Source of the DNA: DASRRB01 sp036732755
GTDB taxonomy: Bacteria; Planctomycetota; B15-G4; SIAN01
Assembly: GCA_036732755.1 (NCBI GenBank)
Contig: DAINBU010000160.1
Location: 1 to 9,947 of the forward strand
DNA: 9,947 nucleotides
Direction of reading: 5' to 3'
Below, piece by piece: positions 1-6,892 of the stretch. The first letter of the stretch is position 1, and each line of letters opens with the position of its first letter. Position numbers and translations under genes: made by a program. Below the pieces are notes generated by a model that worked only from the letters and a program-made list of their open reading frames with translations, was not told where the DNA came from and did not search any database.

Positions 1-185
1 GCGTGAGGCGGTCGACCACGGAACTGCTGCGAGTCGTATTCGAATGCGCCGAGCGCAGCGAGCCCCCCGTCCATCTTTGGTTTGGGGCGAGCGTGTCCCG
101 TCCATCGAGCCTTTTTCTCCTCCGCCCCTCGACCCGCCCGCGCCCGTCGCGCGTTCGAGCACCCATCCTCCTCCCCGCGGCCTCT
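1..185. other. Left-edge intergenic stretch, no gene supported
   Basis: This stretch lies downstream of the leftward LOG-family gene and has visibly lower GC and less codon bias than the rest of the window. It contains an imperfect direct repeat around 58-106 and a short T run near 112-116. A TGA at 4-6 could end a rightward gene entering from the left, but only one codon is visible. A leftward ATG at 74-72 opens a frame to the window edge, but with mixed third positions and no convincing Shine-Dalgarno. I see no clear hairpin terminator. Confidence 0.5.
58..106. repeat. Short imperfect direct repeat (two copies)
   Basis: The decamer CCCGTCCATC occurs at 66-75 and again at 97-106, and each copy is preceded by GCGAGC (58-63 and 87-92) with a spacer of 2 or 4 nt. 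The two copies are 31 bp apart in noncoding DNA. It could be a binding site for a regulator of a gene outside the window, or a chance local duplication. No function is shown. Confidence 0.35.
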
Positions 186-776
186 TCACCCCCGCCCTCG
201 ACGTCCGCTCCAGTTGCCAGCCGCGCCCGCTCCGACGAGCCCATCCAGCAGCGCCCCGACCTCGGAATGGACGCGCAACGCCGCGACGTGATGCTCGGCG
301 ACGAAGCCGGCGGCGACGCTCGCGCGGAGATGCGCCAGCAGCGGGTCGAAGAAGCCGCCGACGTTGAGCAGCGCGCACGGCTTGTCGTGACGGCGCAGCT
401 GCGCGAGCGCGATCACCTCGAACAGCTCGTCGAGCGTCCCGAGCCCGCCCGGCAGGATCGCGAACGCGTCGGCGAGCTCGATCATCCGCCGCTTGCGCTC
501 GTAGAGGTCGTCGGTCACGAACAGGTCGGCGGGCAGGATCGCCGGATGGCAGAGCTCCTCGGTGCGCAGGAAGCCGGGGATCACGCCGATCAGCCGGCCG
601 CCGCCCGCGAGCGCCGCGTCGGCGACTTCCCCCATCAAGCCCACGCGCCCCGCGCCCCACACCAGCGCCAGGCCGCGCGCCGCGAGCGCGGCGCCGAGCT
701 CGCGCGCCGCCGCGCGCGGGCGCGGATCGACGCCGAGCGCCGAACCGCAGAAGACGCCGACCGACCGGATCGTCAC
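186..776 (-). CDS. LOG-family (TIGR00730) nucleotide phosphoribohydrolase
   Basis: The 196-residue product is a Rossmann-fold protein of the LOG / lysine decarboxylase-like family. Characterised members hydrolyse nucleoside 5'-monophosphates, such as cytokinin riboside monophosphates or AMP, to free base and ribose 5-phosphate in the cytosol. Visible hallmarks are the N-terminal strand and turn SVGVFCGSA (5-13), WGAGRVGLMG (40-49), the ERKRRM segment (93-98) and the family signature PGGLGTLDE (109-117), which carries the phosphate-binding glycines and acidic residue. The length matches the family; the last dozen residues are a Gly/Arg-rich tail and probably not conserved. The GTG start is chosen because it overlaps the TGA of the upstream membrane-protein gene (GTGA, 773-776) and places the first beta strand at residue 3. 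It is the last gene of the leftward operon. Older databases often mislabel this family as lysine decarboxylase. The family call is firm; the physiological substrate is unknown. Confidence 0.93.
   Translation of the reverse strand: MTIRSVGVFCGSALGVDPRPRAAARELGAALAARGLALVWGAGRVGLMGEVADAALAGGGRLIGVIPGFLRTEELCHPAILPADLFVTDDLYERKRRMIELADAFAILPGGLGTLDELFEVIALAQLRRHDKPCALLNVGGFFDPLLAHLRASVAAGFVAEHHVAALRVHSEVGALLDGLVGAGAAGNWSGRRGRG
773..776 (-). promoter_or_regulatory. GTGA stop/start overlap
   Basis: Read on the minus strand, GTGA holds the GTG start of the LOG-family gene (776-774) and the TGA stop of the membrane-protein gene (775-773). Such 4-nt overlaps normally reflect translational coupling by re-initiation, so the two proteins are likely made together. 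Confidence 0.85.
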
Positions 777-2563
777 GGCACCGCGACGCGGAACGCGACC
801 ATGTGCACGCCGTCGCCGACGCGCACCGCGGAGAAGCCGCCGTCCACGGCGACCAGCGGCGCCGCGAAGCCGTCGACCCAGACCAGCCCGTCGAGCGGCT
901 CCCCCGCCCCGAGCCGCAGCACGGCCCAGGCGTCGCCCTTCGCGACGACGGCGAGCACGACCAGCTCCGAGCCGGGCGGCGCGTGATTCCAGAGCGGCTC
1001 GCCCGGGTCGGCGCCGTCGGCGGCGGGCAGCTCGCGCGTGACGGCGTAGCGCGGGACGAGCCGGTGCCCGCCGATCAGCTCGGCGCGCGTCGTGTAGACC
1101 AGCCGCCGCTGCCCCGTGTCCCAGCGGTAGTGGTTCACGCCGGTGAGGTCGAGGTGGAAGAGCGGGTCGGCATGGATCGCGAGCGGCGGCCGGAAGACCA
1201 GGCCGAGCTCGCGCACTTCCGGTTTCGCGCCGCCGGCGCCGCGCACGCAGAGCGCGACCATGTCGCCGAGCCCCGAGACCATCGCGGGCGGGGCTTCTTG
1301 GAGATCGACCGCGATCACGCCGCCGAAGTCCCTGTCGCGCAGCGACTCGAGCGCGCCGCGCGCCACCATGCCGCGCTCGCGCGACCGCTCGAGCGCCGCC
1401 GGCAGCCGGCAACCGTGCCACGCCGCGAGCGCGACCAGCGGCGCGAGCGCGAGCAGGCGCAGCCCGGCGCTTCGCTCGCGCACGCGCTCCTCGACCCAGA
1501 GCACCAGTCCGATCCCGAGCGGAAGCAGAACCGGCAGCGCGAGCGCCGGCGTCGGCGAGCGGAAGAGGAAGGGGAGCGCCGCGAGCGGCGCCCACGCGAG
1601 GTAGAAGCGCGTGCGCGTCCTCCCGCTCGCGAGCAGCGCGATCCACGCGATGCCGAGCGCCGCGACGAGCCAGCGCACCGCGTCGGCGGGCGCCGCCGCG
1701 CCGGCGCCGGCGAGATCGCCGAGGAACGCCACGCCGGCGTCCGCCGCGACGCGCAGGCGCGGCGCGAGCGTGAGCTCGATCGCCCGCATCGTCACCCAGT
1801 GCGCGTAGCGGACGTAGAGCGGCACCGCGGCGCCGATCAGCACGGCGACCAGCACCACCGACCCCACGGCGCGGAAGCGCGACTTCCCCAGCACCGCGAG
1901 CCCCGCGAGCAGCACGAGCGGCAGCGCCGCGCCCGCCTCGCCGAACGCGAACGAGTAGGCGTAGAGCAGCAGCGCGGCGAGGAGCCACGCGACGCGCCCG
2001 CCCTGCAGCCACTGCAGGAAGCCGCGCCCGGCCCACAGCACGAAGAGCGCGCACGGCAGCGTCGCGTAGGCGGTCGACGGCGCGCCGACCGTCTCCGCGA
2101 GCGGCGGCGCGAGCGCGACGACGAGCGTGCCGGCCGCCGCGAACCACGGCCCCGCCCCCTCCGCCACGAGCAGGGAGAAGAGCGCGACCGCGACCAGCGC
2201 GTGCAGCGCGAGCGAAACCTCGAACCAGCCGCGCGGCGCGGGCTCGCGCGCGACGTCGGCGGGCGCGGCCCTCCACTTCTCGACCGCGCCGCCGAGGTCG
2301 GCGAGCGCGTGGAAGCCGGGCCGCCACGGCGGCGTCGGCGCCGCCTCGCGCCCGATCGTCTCGCGCGTCAGCGGCCGGACCGAGTGGTCGCGCAGGTGCT
2401 CGACGAACGTCCCGCTGCGCACCTCGCGCAGCAACGCGTATTCGCCGAAGGTGAAGTCGTGGTCGAGCAGCGGCCACCACAGCGCGAGCGTCGCCGCGAC
2501 GACGACGAGCAGGGCGGGCAGCGGATGGCGCCGCGGCGGCTCCGGCGCCGGCGGCTCCGGCAT
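773..2563 (-). CDS. Multi-span membrane protein, GT-C/TMTC-like glycosyltransferase candidate
   Basis: The 596-residue protein starts with a proline-rich cytosolic stretch. Hydrophobic segments follow at about 15-33, 114-132, 138-158, 166-178, 190-207, 210-226, 232-250, 295-312, 320-335, 340-356 and 366-382, then a roughly 210-residue soluble C-terminal domain. After the first span comes LLDHDFTFGEY (32-42), then VRPLT (62-66), FHAL (84-87), SLALHALVAVALF (117-129) and a span with APPLAETVG (152-160). This order resembles TMTC and related GT-C glycosyltransferases: an acidic first external loop, an RPL element, an H-containing second helix, then a P-x-x-E-x-V segment. D34 or D36 would be the catalytic acid candidate. 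The GT-C idea is inference; a membrane protein of unknown function is the safe call. The ATG at 2563 sits just before the first span, has no clear Shine-Dalgarno and lies 38 nt after the previous gene. The C-terminal domain is unrecognised. Confidence 0.85.
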   Translation of the reverse strand: MPEPPAPEPPRRHPLPALLVVVAATLALWWPLLDHDFTFGEYALLREVRSGTFVEHLRDHSVRPLTRETIGREAAPTPPWRPGFHALADLGGAVEKWRAAPADVAREPAPRGWFEVSLALHALVAVALFSLLVAEGAGPWFAAAGTLVVALAPPLAETVGAPSTAYATLPCALFVLWAGRGFLQWLQGGRVAWLLAALLLYAYSFAFGEAGAALPLVLLAGLAVLGKSRFRAVGSVVLVAVLIGAAVPLYVRYAHWVTMRAIELTLAPRLRVAADAGVAFLGDLAGAGAAAPADAVRWLVAALGIAWIALLASGRTRTRFYLAWAPLAALPFLFRSPTPALALPVLLPLGIGLVLWVEERVRERSAGLRLLALAPLVALAAWHGCRLPAALERSRERGMVARGALESLRDRDFGGVIAVDLQEAPPAMVSGLGDMVALCVRGAGGAKPEVRELGLVFRPPLAIHADPLFHLDLTGVNHYRWDTGQRRLVYTTRAELIGGHRLVPRYAVTRELPAADGADPGEPLWNHAPPGSELVVLAVVAKGDAWAVLRLGAGEPLDGLVWVDGFAAPLVAVDGGFSAVRVGDGVHMVAFRVAVP

Positions 2564-2601
2564 CAGGAGCGGGCGCGGCGACGAGCGCGGGGGCGTGGAC
2601 T

Positions 2602-4419
2602 TCAGCGCGAGACGCCTTCGAGGTGGAGCCCGTTCGCGTCGACCCCGAAGCCGACGACCGAGCCGGGCGGCAGGTGCTTGGCCGCGACCGCAGGATCGAT
2701 CGTGCCGAGCGACTGGATGAACGAGGAGAGCGCGCGCTCCATCGCGTCGCCGCCGCCCCCGCCGCGTCCCTCCTCGAACCCGGCGGCCATCTGCGCGCCG
2801 ATCGTCTGGAAGAGCTTGGGGTCGACCTTCTCCCACAGGACGAGCGACGCATTCGAGGTGAGCCCCTCGAGCTCGCGCTTGAAGCTCGGGTCGGCGGCGA
2901 GGTTCTTCAGCTCCTTGTCGCTCTTGCGGCGCAGCACGTCCTGCAGCAGCGTCGGCGAGAGCGAGACGACCGCGACGTCGTCGACGATCGCGTAGTGGAG
3001 CGTCAGCGGCATCACCGGGACGGAGTAGACCTCGAAGCCCTGGAACTCGCTCTTCTTGCGGGCGGCGTGCATGCCGAGCTGGCGCATCGCGCGGTCGAGC
3101 GAGGCGCGCAGCGGCTCGGCCGCCTTGACGCCGAACACCATGCAGATGCTGAGCGGCGGCCCTTCGCCGCCGAAGAACGGCAGCGCCTCGCTCGGGTCGA
3201 CCTGGCCGCCGAAGATCGCGATGCGGCCGTCGAGATGGTCCATGAAGTCCTTGCGCGGGTCGGGCGGCGCGGCCGCGGCGGCGGCCGGATCGGCGCCCGC
3301 CGCCGGATCGGCCGGCGGCGCCTCGGGCGCGAGGCCGTTCGCCTTCCGGAAGGCGTCGGTCGCGTCCATCCCCTTCGTGAAGTCGAGGTGGAGCGCGACC
3401 GCGTGCTCCGCCTCGGCCGGGATCAGCTTGAAGAGCGACGTGTCGCTTCCGGCGAGCCAGGCGCCGAGGAGCTTCGCGAGCGCGCATTTCTCCGACCAGG
3501 TCTGCAGCGCCTCGAGATGGAACTCCTTCGCGTCGACGGTGAGGCGGGCCGACAGCGCGCCGAATTCCTCGAGGCCGAGCATGCCGAACATCGGGGTGGT
3601 CGCTCCGGCCGTCGCCGCCTCGGCGCGGATCAGCTTGCCGGAGTCGAACCAGAACTTGACGCCGCCGGCGCGCGCCGCGAGCGACGACTTGAAGGCCGGC
3701 ACGGCGGAGAGCGGGTCCTTGCCCTCGCCGCGCAGCCGCGCGAGCGCGTCGCGGAAGTTCGGCTTCTCCCGGAACGCCCCGCTCGCGCCATCGACCAGCA
3801 GCACGGAGCCGGCCGCGGCGACGCGCACGTCGCCGTCGAAGCCGCCCTTCGCCTCCTCCTTCGGGACGGCGAGCGTGACGTCGAGGTCGCCCTCGGTCTC
3901 GTGCTTGAGGACGACCTGATTGTCCTCGCCCGCCTTGTCGAGCACCTTCTGCGCGCGCTCACGCAGCTCGGCGATGTGTTCGGGCGCCTCGAGTCCGGCC
4001 GTGAATCCGAAGTCGGAGCCCTCGCGCGCGCCCATGTCGCCGAACATCCCGACGCCGGCGCGTCCGGTGATCCACTGCACCGTCTCGACGAAGTCGAAGC
4101 CGGTCTCCTTCTTCGAGCCTTCGCTCAGCCGCTCGAGCAGCTGCGCGAAGGAGGCGCGCACCACTTCGTTCGCGGGATCGGCGAGGAGGCGGCCCCACGC
4201 CGACGCCGCCCAGTCGGCGCGCACCAGCTCGACGCTGTCGATGCCGGCGTAGAGGAGGCTGCCGGAAGGCATGAGCGAGTCGAAGTTGACGCGCGCGGCG
4301 GTCTTCGCGCCTTCTGCGGGCGCCGGCGGCTTGGGCGGCGCGTCTTGCGCGACCGCGGATGCGGCGAGCATCGCCGCGAGCGCGGCGAAGAGGCGGGTCG
4401 GACGCGCGAGGCAGGCCAT
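2602..4419 (-). CDS. Exported DUF3352-like protein with internal duplication
   Basis: The 605-residue protein has a Sec signal peptide (basic MACLARPTR, hydrophobic core 10-22, likely cleavage after AVA at 24), so it is probably periplasmic or extracellular. A Pro/Ala spacer (about 26-38) precedes the first repeat. The mature part looks like two copies of one module, about 48-305 and 331-605. Each runs through a strand-rich opening (LMPSGSLLYAGID; LIPAEAEHAVALHLD), an MFGD/IFGG element, a long helix, a central strand pair, a FRDAL/PSFKREL helix region and a closing hairpin (VDAKEFHLEAL; VDANGLHLEGV). A Pro/Ala linker (362-388) lies inside the second copy and a Gly run sits at 552-557. The pattern recalls DUF3352 proteins, whose function is unknown; no catalytic motif is visible. 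The start is fixed by AGGAG (4432-4428) 8 nt upstream. It follows the propeller gene by 5 nt. I am confident it is a gene and exported, less so of the family. Confidence 0.9.
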   Translation of the reverse strand: MACLARPTRLFAALAAMLAASAVAQDAPPKPPAPAEGAKTAARVNFDSLMPSGSLLYAGIDSVELVRADWAASAWGRLLADPANEVVRASFAQLLERLSEGSKKETGFDFVETVQWITGRAGVGMFGDMGAREGSDFGFTAGLEAPEHIAELRERAQKVLDKAGEDNQVVLKHETEGDLDVTLAVPKEEAKGGFDGDVRVAAAGSVLLVDGASGAFREKPNFRDALARLRGEGKDPLSAVPAFKSSLAARAGGVKFWFDSGKLIRAEAATAGATTPMFGMLGLEEFGALSARLTVDAKEFHLEALQTWSEKCALAKLLGAWLAGSDTSLFKLIPAEAEHAVALHLDFTKGMDATDAFRKANGLAPEAPPADPAAGADPAAAAAAPPDPRKDFMDHLDGRIAIFGGQVDPSEALPFFGGEGPPLSICMVFGVKAAEPLRASLDRAMRQLGMHAARKKSEFQGFEVYSVPVMPLTLHYAIVDDVAVVSLSPTLLQDVLRRKSDKELKNLAADPSFKRELEGLTSNASLVLWEKVDPKLFQTIGAQMAAGFEEGRGGGGGDAMERALSSFIQSLGTIDPAVAAKHLPPGSVVGFGVDANGLHLEGVSR

Positions 4420-4424
4420 TCCAT

Positions 4425-6773
4425 TCACTCCTGCGGGTAGACGATCACCCGGTCGTGCACGAGGATCGCGATGTCGGTCTTCTGGTCGCCGGTCACGTCG
4501 GAGAGCACGAGCTCGCGCGGCTCCTTCCCGCCGCCTCCGTCGCGCTCGAAGATGCTCTCCTCGTAGATCGGGAAGTGGAGCACGTGGTTCAGCTTCTGGT
4601 CGACCCACGCCGAGATCGTGACGACGTGGCGGTTGGTCTCGGTGATCACCGCGTCGAGGATGCCGTCGGAGTTGACGTCGCCGAACGCGATCTCGTCGAG
4701 GTAGGCGTTCTTGAGCGGCGTCTCGAAGTCGGAGAGCTCGGCGAAGCCGGCGTCGGTGCGCCCCGCCTGCACGACCGCGAAGCGCTCGGGCGAGAGCAGG
4801 ACGAGGTCGTCGCGCCCGTCGCCGTCGAGGTCGCCGGCGCGCAGCCCGCGCGGGTCGAAGTCGCCGAGGTCGACCTTCGCGAGCGTCTTGGCGGCGCCCG
4901 CCGTCCCGGCCAGCACGCGCAGCGACTTCGTCGTCTTCTCGCCGACGACCACTTCGCGCTTCTTGTCGCCGTCGAGGTCGGCGGCGGCGACGCAGGCGAC
5001 CTTGGCGCCCGGGTCGTCGAGGTTCCACTGGCCGACGACGGTCGGGACCCCCTTCACGCCCAGCGTGAATGCCCGTGCAAAATTGGCGCTCGGCACGAGC
5101 AACTCGTCGTTCCCGTCGCCGTCGACGTCGCCGAACCAGAGCGCCGTCTTGTCGACCCCCTTCAGGATCCCGAGCCCGGGCACGTCCTGCGCGGAGAGCG
5201 GCTCGTAGTCGACCTTCCCGTCGCCCTTCTTCGCGAGCAGGATCCTCGGCAGTTCCGTCGGAATGAACGCGAGCACGTCGCGCAGCCCGTCGCGGTTCAG
5301 GTCGACGAGCCAGAGGTCGGTCGGGTCGGCCGGCAGCCCCTCGAGCTTCGTCGCGACCGGCTCGCCGCCCGCGGCACTCGGCAGCCGTACGAGCGCCCAG
5401 GTCCGCTTGCCCCCCTTGCCGGTCGCGGTGAGCGCGACGATCGCCGGCTTCCCGCTCCCGTCGACGTCGGCGACGTCGAGCGCGAGCAGAGACTCGCCCT
5501 GGCTCGCGCGCGCCTCGGGGAAGGCGATGCGCAGCACGCCGGCCGCGGCCGCGTCGCTCGGGCGCTCGCTCGCCACCTTGGCGACGCCGATCGCGCCTTC
5601 GTTGGGCGCGGCGACGACCAACTCGACCTTGCCGTCGCCGTCGAGGTCGGCGAAGCGCGGCGACTTAACGCCAACGAAACTCAAAAAGCTCTCCCCACGG
5701 CAGGCGAGCCCGTCGGGGTCGCGCCGGTAGACGACGACGCGCGCGGCCGACGGCTCGGTGACGACGAGCTCCGGCTTCCCGTCGCCGTCGGCGTCGGCGA
5801 GCAGCTCCTCGCGCGGCTTCTCGTCCTTCTGCGTCGCGTAGGAGACGACGCGCGGATGACTGAGCAGGAGCTCGCCGCCCTTGGGCGGGGCGCCGTCGCC
5901 CTGGAACTTGAGCAGCGCGACGCGCCCGCTGCGGCGGCGCACCACGGCGACTTCGGGCTTGCCGTCGCCGTCGAGGTCGCGCGCCGCGTAGCTGCGGATC
6001 TCGGTGAACGGGAAGACGCGCTCGGGGCCGAAGTCGCCGCCGCCCCGTGCGATCCGCCAGCGCAGCGGCGCGTCCGACTCGGCCTTCACATAGACGAGGT
6101 CGAGTTTCCCGTCGCCGTCGAGGTCGAGGAGGGAGAAGCCGTCGGGCGCCTGGGTCGCGTTCAGGAGCTCGGGCGCGGCGGCGAGCTTGCCGTCGCTCCC
6201 CTGCAGGAAGAGGAACGTCCGCTTCTTGCCGAGCACCGCGACGTCGGCGCGGCCGTCGCCGTTCAGGTCCCCGCTGCGCACGGCCTCCGGGACGTTGGAG
6301 GGCTCGTCGAGGTCGAAGCGGACGCGCGCCCCGAAGCCGCCCTTCTCGTTGCGGTAGACGACGGTGAGCTTCCCGGAGTCGCCGACGAAGGCGAGGTCGT
6401 TGCGGCCGTCGCCGTTCCAGTCGCCGATCGCGAGCGAGCTCACCTTCTGCTCGGTCGGGAAGGAGTCGCGCCTGAAGTGGAGCTCGTCGGGCACCTCGTT
6501 CACCGAGTTGCCGCTCGTGCGCGTCGCCGCGTCGTCGCCGAGCGCCTCGCCCGGCGCGCGCTGAAGCAGGAAGTCGATGCGCGCCTTGGCGTTGTTGATC
6601 ACGACCAGATCCTGGTCGCCGTCGGAGTCGACGTCCGCCGACTGCAGGCCGAGCATCCCCTCGTTGAAGCGCGAGTTGATCAGGTTGCCGAAGCCGTAGT
6701 CCTCGGGGCGCGGGACGCCGCGCGGCGCGACGAGGGCGAGGGGGAAGAGGAGGGAGAGGAGGACGCGTCGCAT
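4425..6773 (-). CDS. Exported FG-GAP/VCBS repeat protein, 14 calcium motifs
   Basis: The 782-residue product is almost entirely integrin-alpha-like FG-GAP/VCBS repeats. I count 14 copies of a D-x-[DN]-x-[DS]-x-x-x-[DE]-type calcium loop followed by a hydrophobic strand, starting at residues 47, 118, 169, 217, 266, 327, 376, 436, 491, 549, 599, 648, 699 and 759, with spacings of 48 to 71. Copies 8 (DVDGSGKPA), 11 (DLDGDKKRE) and 14 (DVTGDQKTD) are degenerate. Fourteen repeats fit two seven-bladed beta propellers. The N-terminus (MRRVLLSLLFPLALVAPRG) is a short signal peptide with an uncertain cleavage site; there is no obvious membrane anchor, catalytic domain or C-terminal sorting signal. Such propellers usually bind proteins or glycans outside the cell. 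It is the first gene of the leftward operon; GGGGA lies 5 nt upstream of the ATG. The repeat family is certain; the ligand is unknown. Confidence 0.95.
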   Translation of the reverse strand: MRRVLLSLLFPLALVAPRGVPRPEDYGFGNLINSRFNEGMLGLQSADVDSDGDQDLVVINNAKARIDFLLQRAPGEALGDDAATRTSGNSVNEVPDELHFRRDSFPTEQKVSSLAIGDWNGDGRNDLAFVGDSGKLTVVYRNEKGGFGARVRFDLDEPSNVPEAVRSGDLNGDGRADVAVLGKKRTFLFLQGSDGKLAAAPELLNATQAPDGFSLLDLDGDGKLDLVYVKAESDAPLRWRIARGGGDFGPERVFPFTEIRSYAARDLDGDGKPEVAVVRRRSGRVALLKFQGDGAPPKGGELLLSHPRVVSYATQKDEKPREELLADADGDGKPELVVTEPSAARVVVYRRDPDGLACRGESFLSFVGVKSPRFADLDGDGKVELVVAAPNEGAIGVAKVASERPSDAAAAGVLRIAFPEARASQGESLLALDVADVDGSGKPAIVALTATGKGGKRTWALVRLPSAAGGEPVATKLEGLPADPTDLWLVDLNRDGLRDVLAFIPTELPRILLAKKGDGKVDYEPLSAQDVPGLGILKGVDKTALWFGDVDGDGNDELLVPSANFARAFTLGVKGVPTVVGQWNLDDPGAKVACVAAADLDGDKKREVVVGEKTTKSLRVLAGTAGAAKTLAKVDLGDFDPRGLRAGDLDGDGRDDLVLLSPERFAVVQAGRTDAGFAELSDFETPLKNAYLDEIAFGDVNSDGILDAVITETNRHVVTISAWVDQKLNHVLHFPIYEESIFERDGGGGKEPRELVLSDVTGDQKTDIAILVHDRVIVYPQE
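4428..4432 (-). promoter_or_regulatory. Shine-Dalgarno AGGAG for the DUF3352-like gene
   Basis: AGGAG lies 8 nt before the ATG at 4419 and is formed by the last two sense codons (Gln-Glu) of the upstream propeller gene. It selects the ATG at 4419 over an out-of-frame ATG at 4424, which is only 3 nt from the motif and opens just a 99-codon arginine-rich frame. The arrangement points to translation coupled to the upstream gene. Confidence 0.75.
4473..6635 (-). repeat. Fourteen-fold coding repeat (calcium-loop DNA motif)
   Basis: The calcium loops are nearly identical at DNA level: on the plus strand the words CCGTCGCCGTCGAGGTCG or close variants recur near 4816, 4967, 5633, 5959 and 6111, with GTTCAGGTC or GACGTCGCC variants elsewhere. 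They encode DLDGDGK-type motifs on the minus strand, spaced by about 145 to 215 bp. The similarity comes from coding constraint plus strong GC bias. It could allow slippage or recombination that changes blade number, and could cause short-read misassembly. Confidence 0.7.
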
Positions 6774-6892
6774 GCGATTCCCCGGAGCTGGCGAGAGCGG
6801 CGCGCACCATAGCGGATGCGCCGCTCGATAGACTCGAAGCTCCGACGACGCGCGCGGACGGGCAGCGCGCGCCGCGATTCGCGAGGTCCCCC
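6774..6892. promoter_or_regulatory. Divergent promoter region between the two operons
   Basis: This 119-bp spacer separates the start codons of two divergent units, so both promoters should lie in it. Candidate -10-like hexamers are weak: TATGGT on the minus strand at 6811-6806 and TAGACT on the plus strand at 6829-6834. Neither has a clear -35 element at proper spacing, so the boxes are speculative. I see no convincing operator palindrome or riboswitch. Confidence 0.5.
6883..6887 (+). promoter_or_regulatory. Shine-Dalgarno GAGGT for the HtrA-like gene
   Basis: GAGGT is followed by five C residues and then the ATG at 6893. The spacing is short but acceptable, and the start it selects gives a clean signal peptide. 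Confidence 0.65.

Noticed and set aside
1..74. Possible leftward gene start at ATG 74, reading MDGGLAALGAF and onward
   Set aside because: Only about 24 codons are visible, third positions are mixed, and no good Shine-Dalgarno precedes it. It cannot be separated from chance.
63..117. Possible terminator: C run, G run and following T run
   Set aside because: The stem would be only about four base pairs with a long loop, and the T run does not follow it directly.
803..2995. Rightward open frame of 730 codons opposite the membrane-protein gene
   Set aside because: Extremely Arg/Glu-rich with no hydrophobic core, and it ignores the strong membrane-protein pattern on the other strand.
4125..4424. 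Alternative start ATG at 4424 for the gene after the propeller
   Set aside because: It is out of frame with the signal peptide and opens only a 99-codon Arg/Ser-rich frame; the AGGAG spacing fits the ATG at 4419 better.
2623..4440. Rightward open frame of 605 codons opposite the DUF3352-like gene
   Set aside because: Its length mirrors the real gene and its composition is an Arg/Glu/Leu shadow; it has no ribosome-binding site or family motif.
4473..6635. Regular DNA repeats that might suggest a CRISPR or satellite array
   Set aside because: They lie within one open frame and encode the calcium loops of FG-GAP/VCBS blades; spacers are coding and repeat units vary.
4359..6812. Long rightward open frame (817 codons) antisense to the propeller gene
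   Set aside because: It is Val/Asp/Arg-rich, low in complexity and has no domain pattern. It arises as the complement of repeated GC-rich calcium-loop codons.
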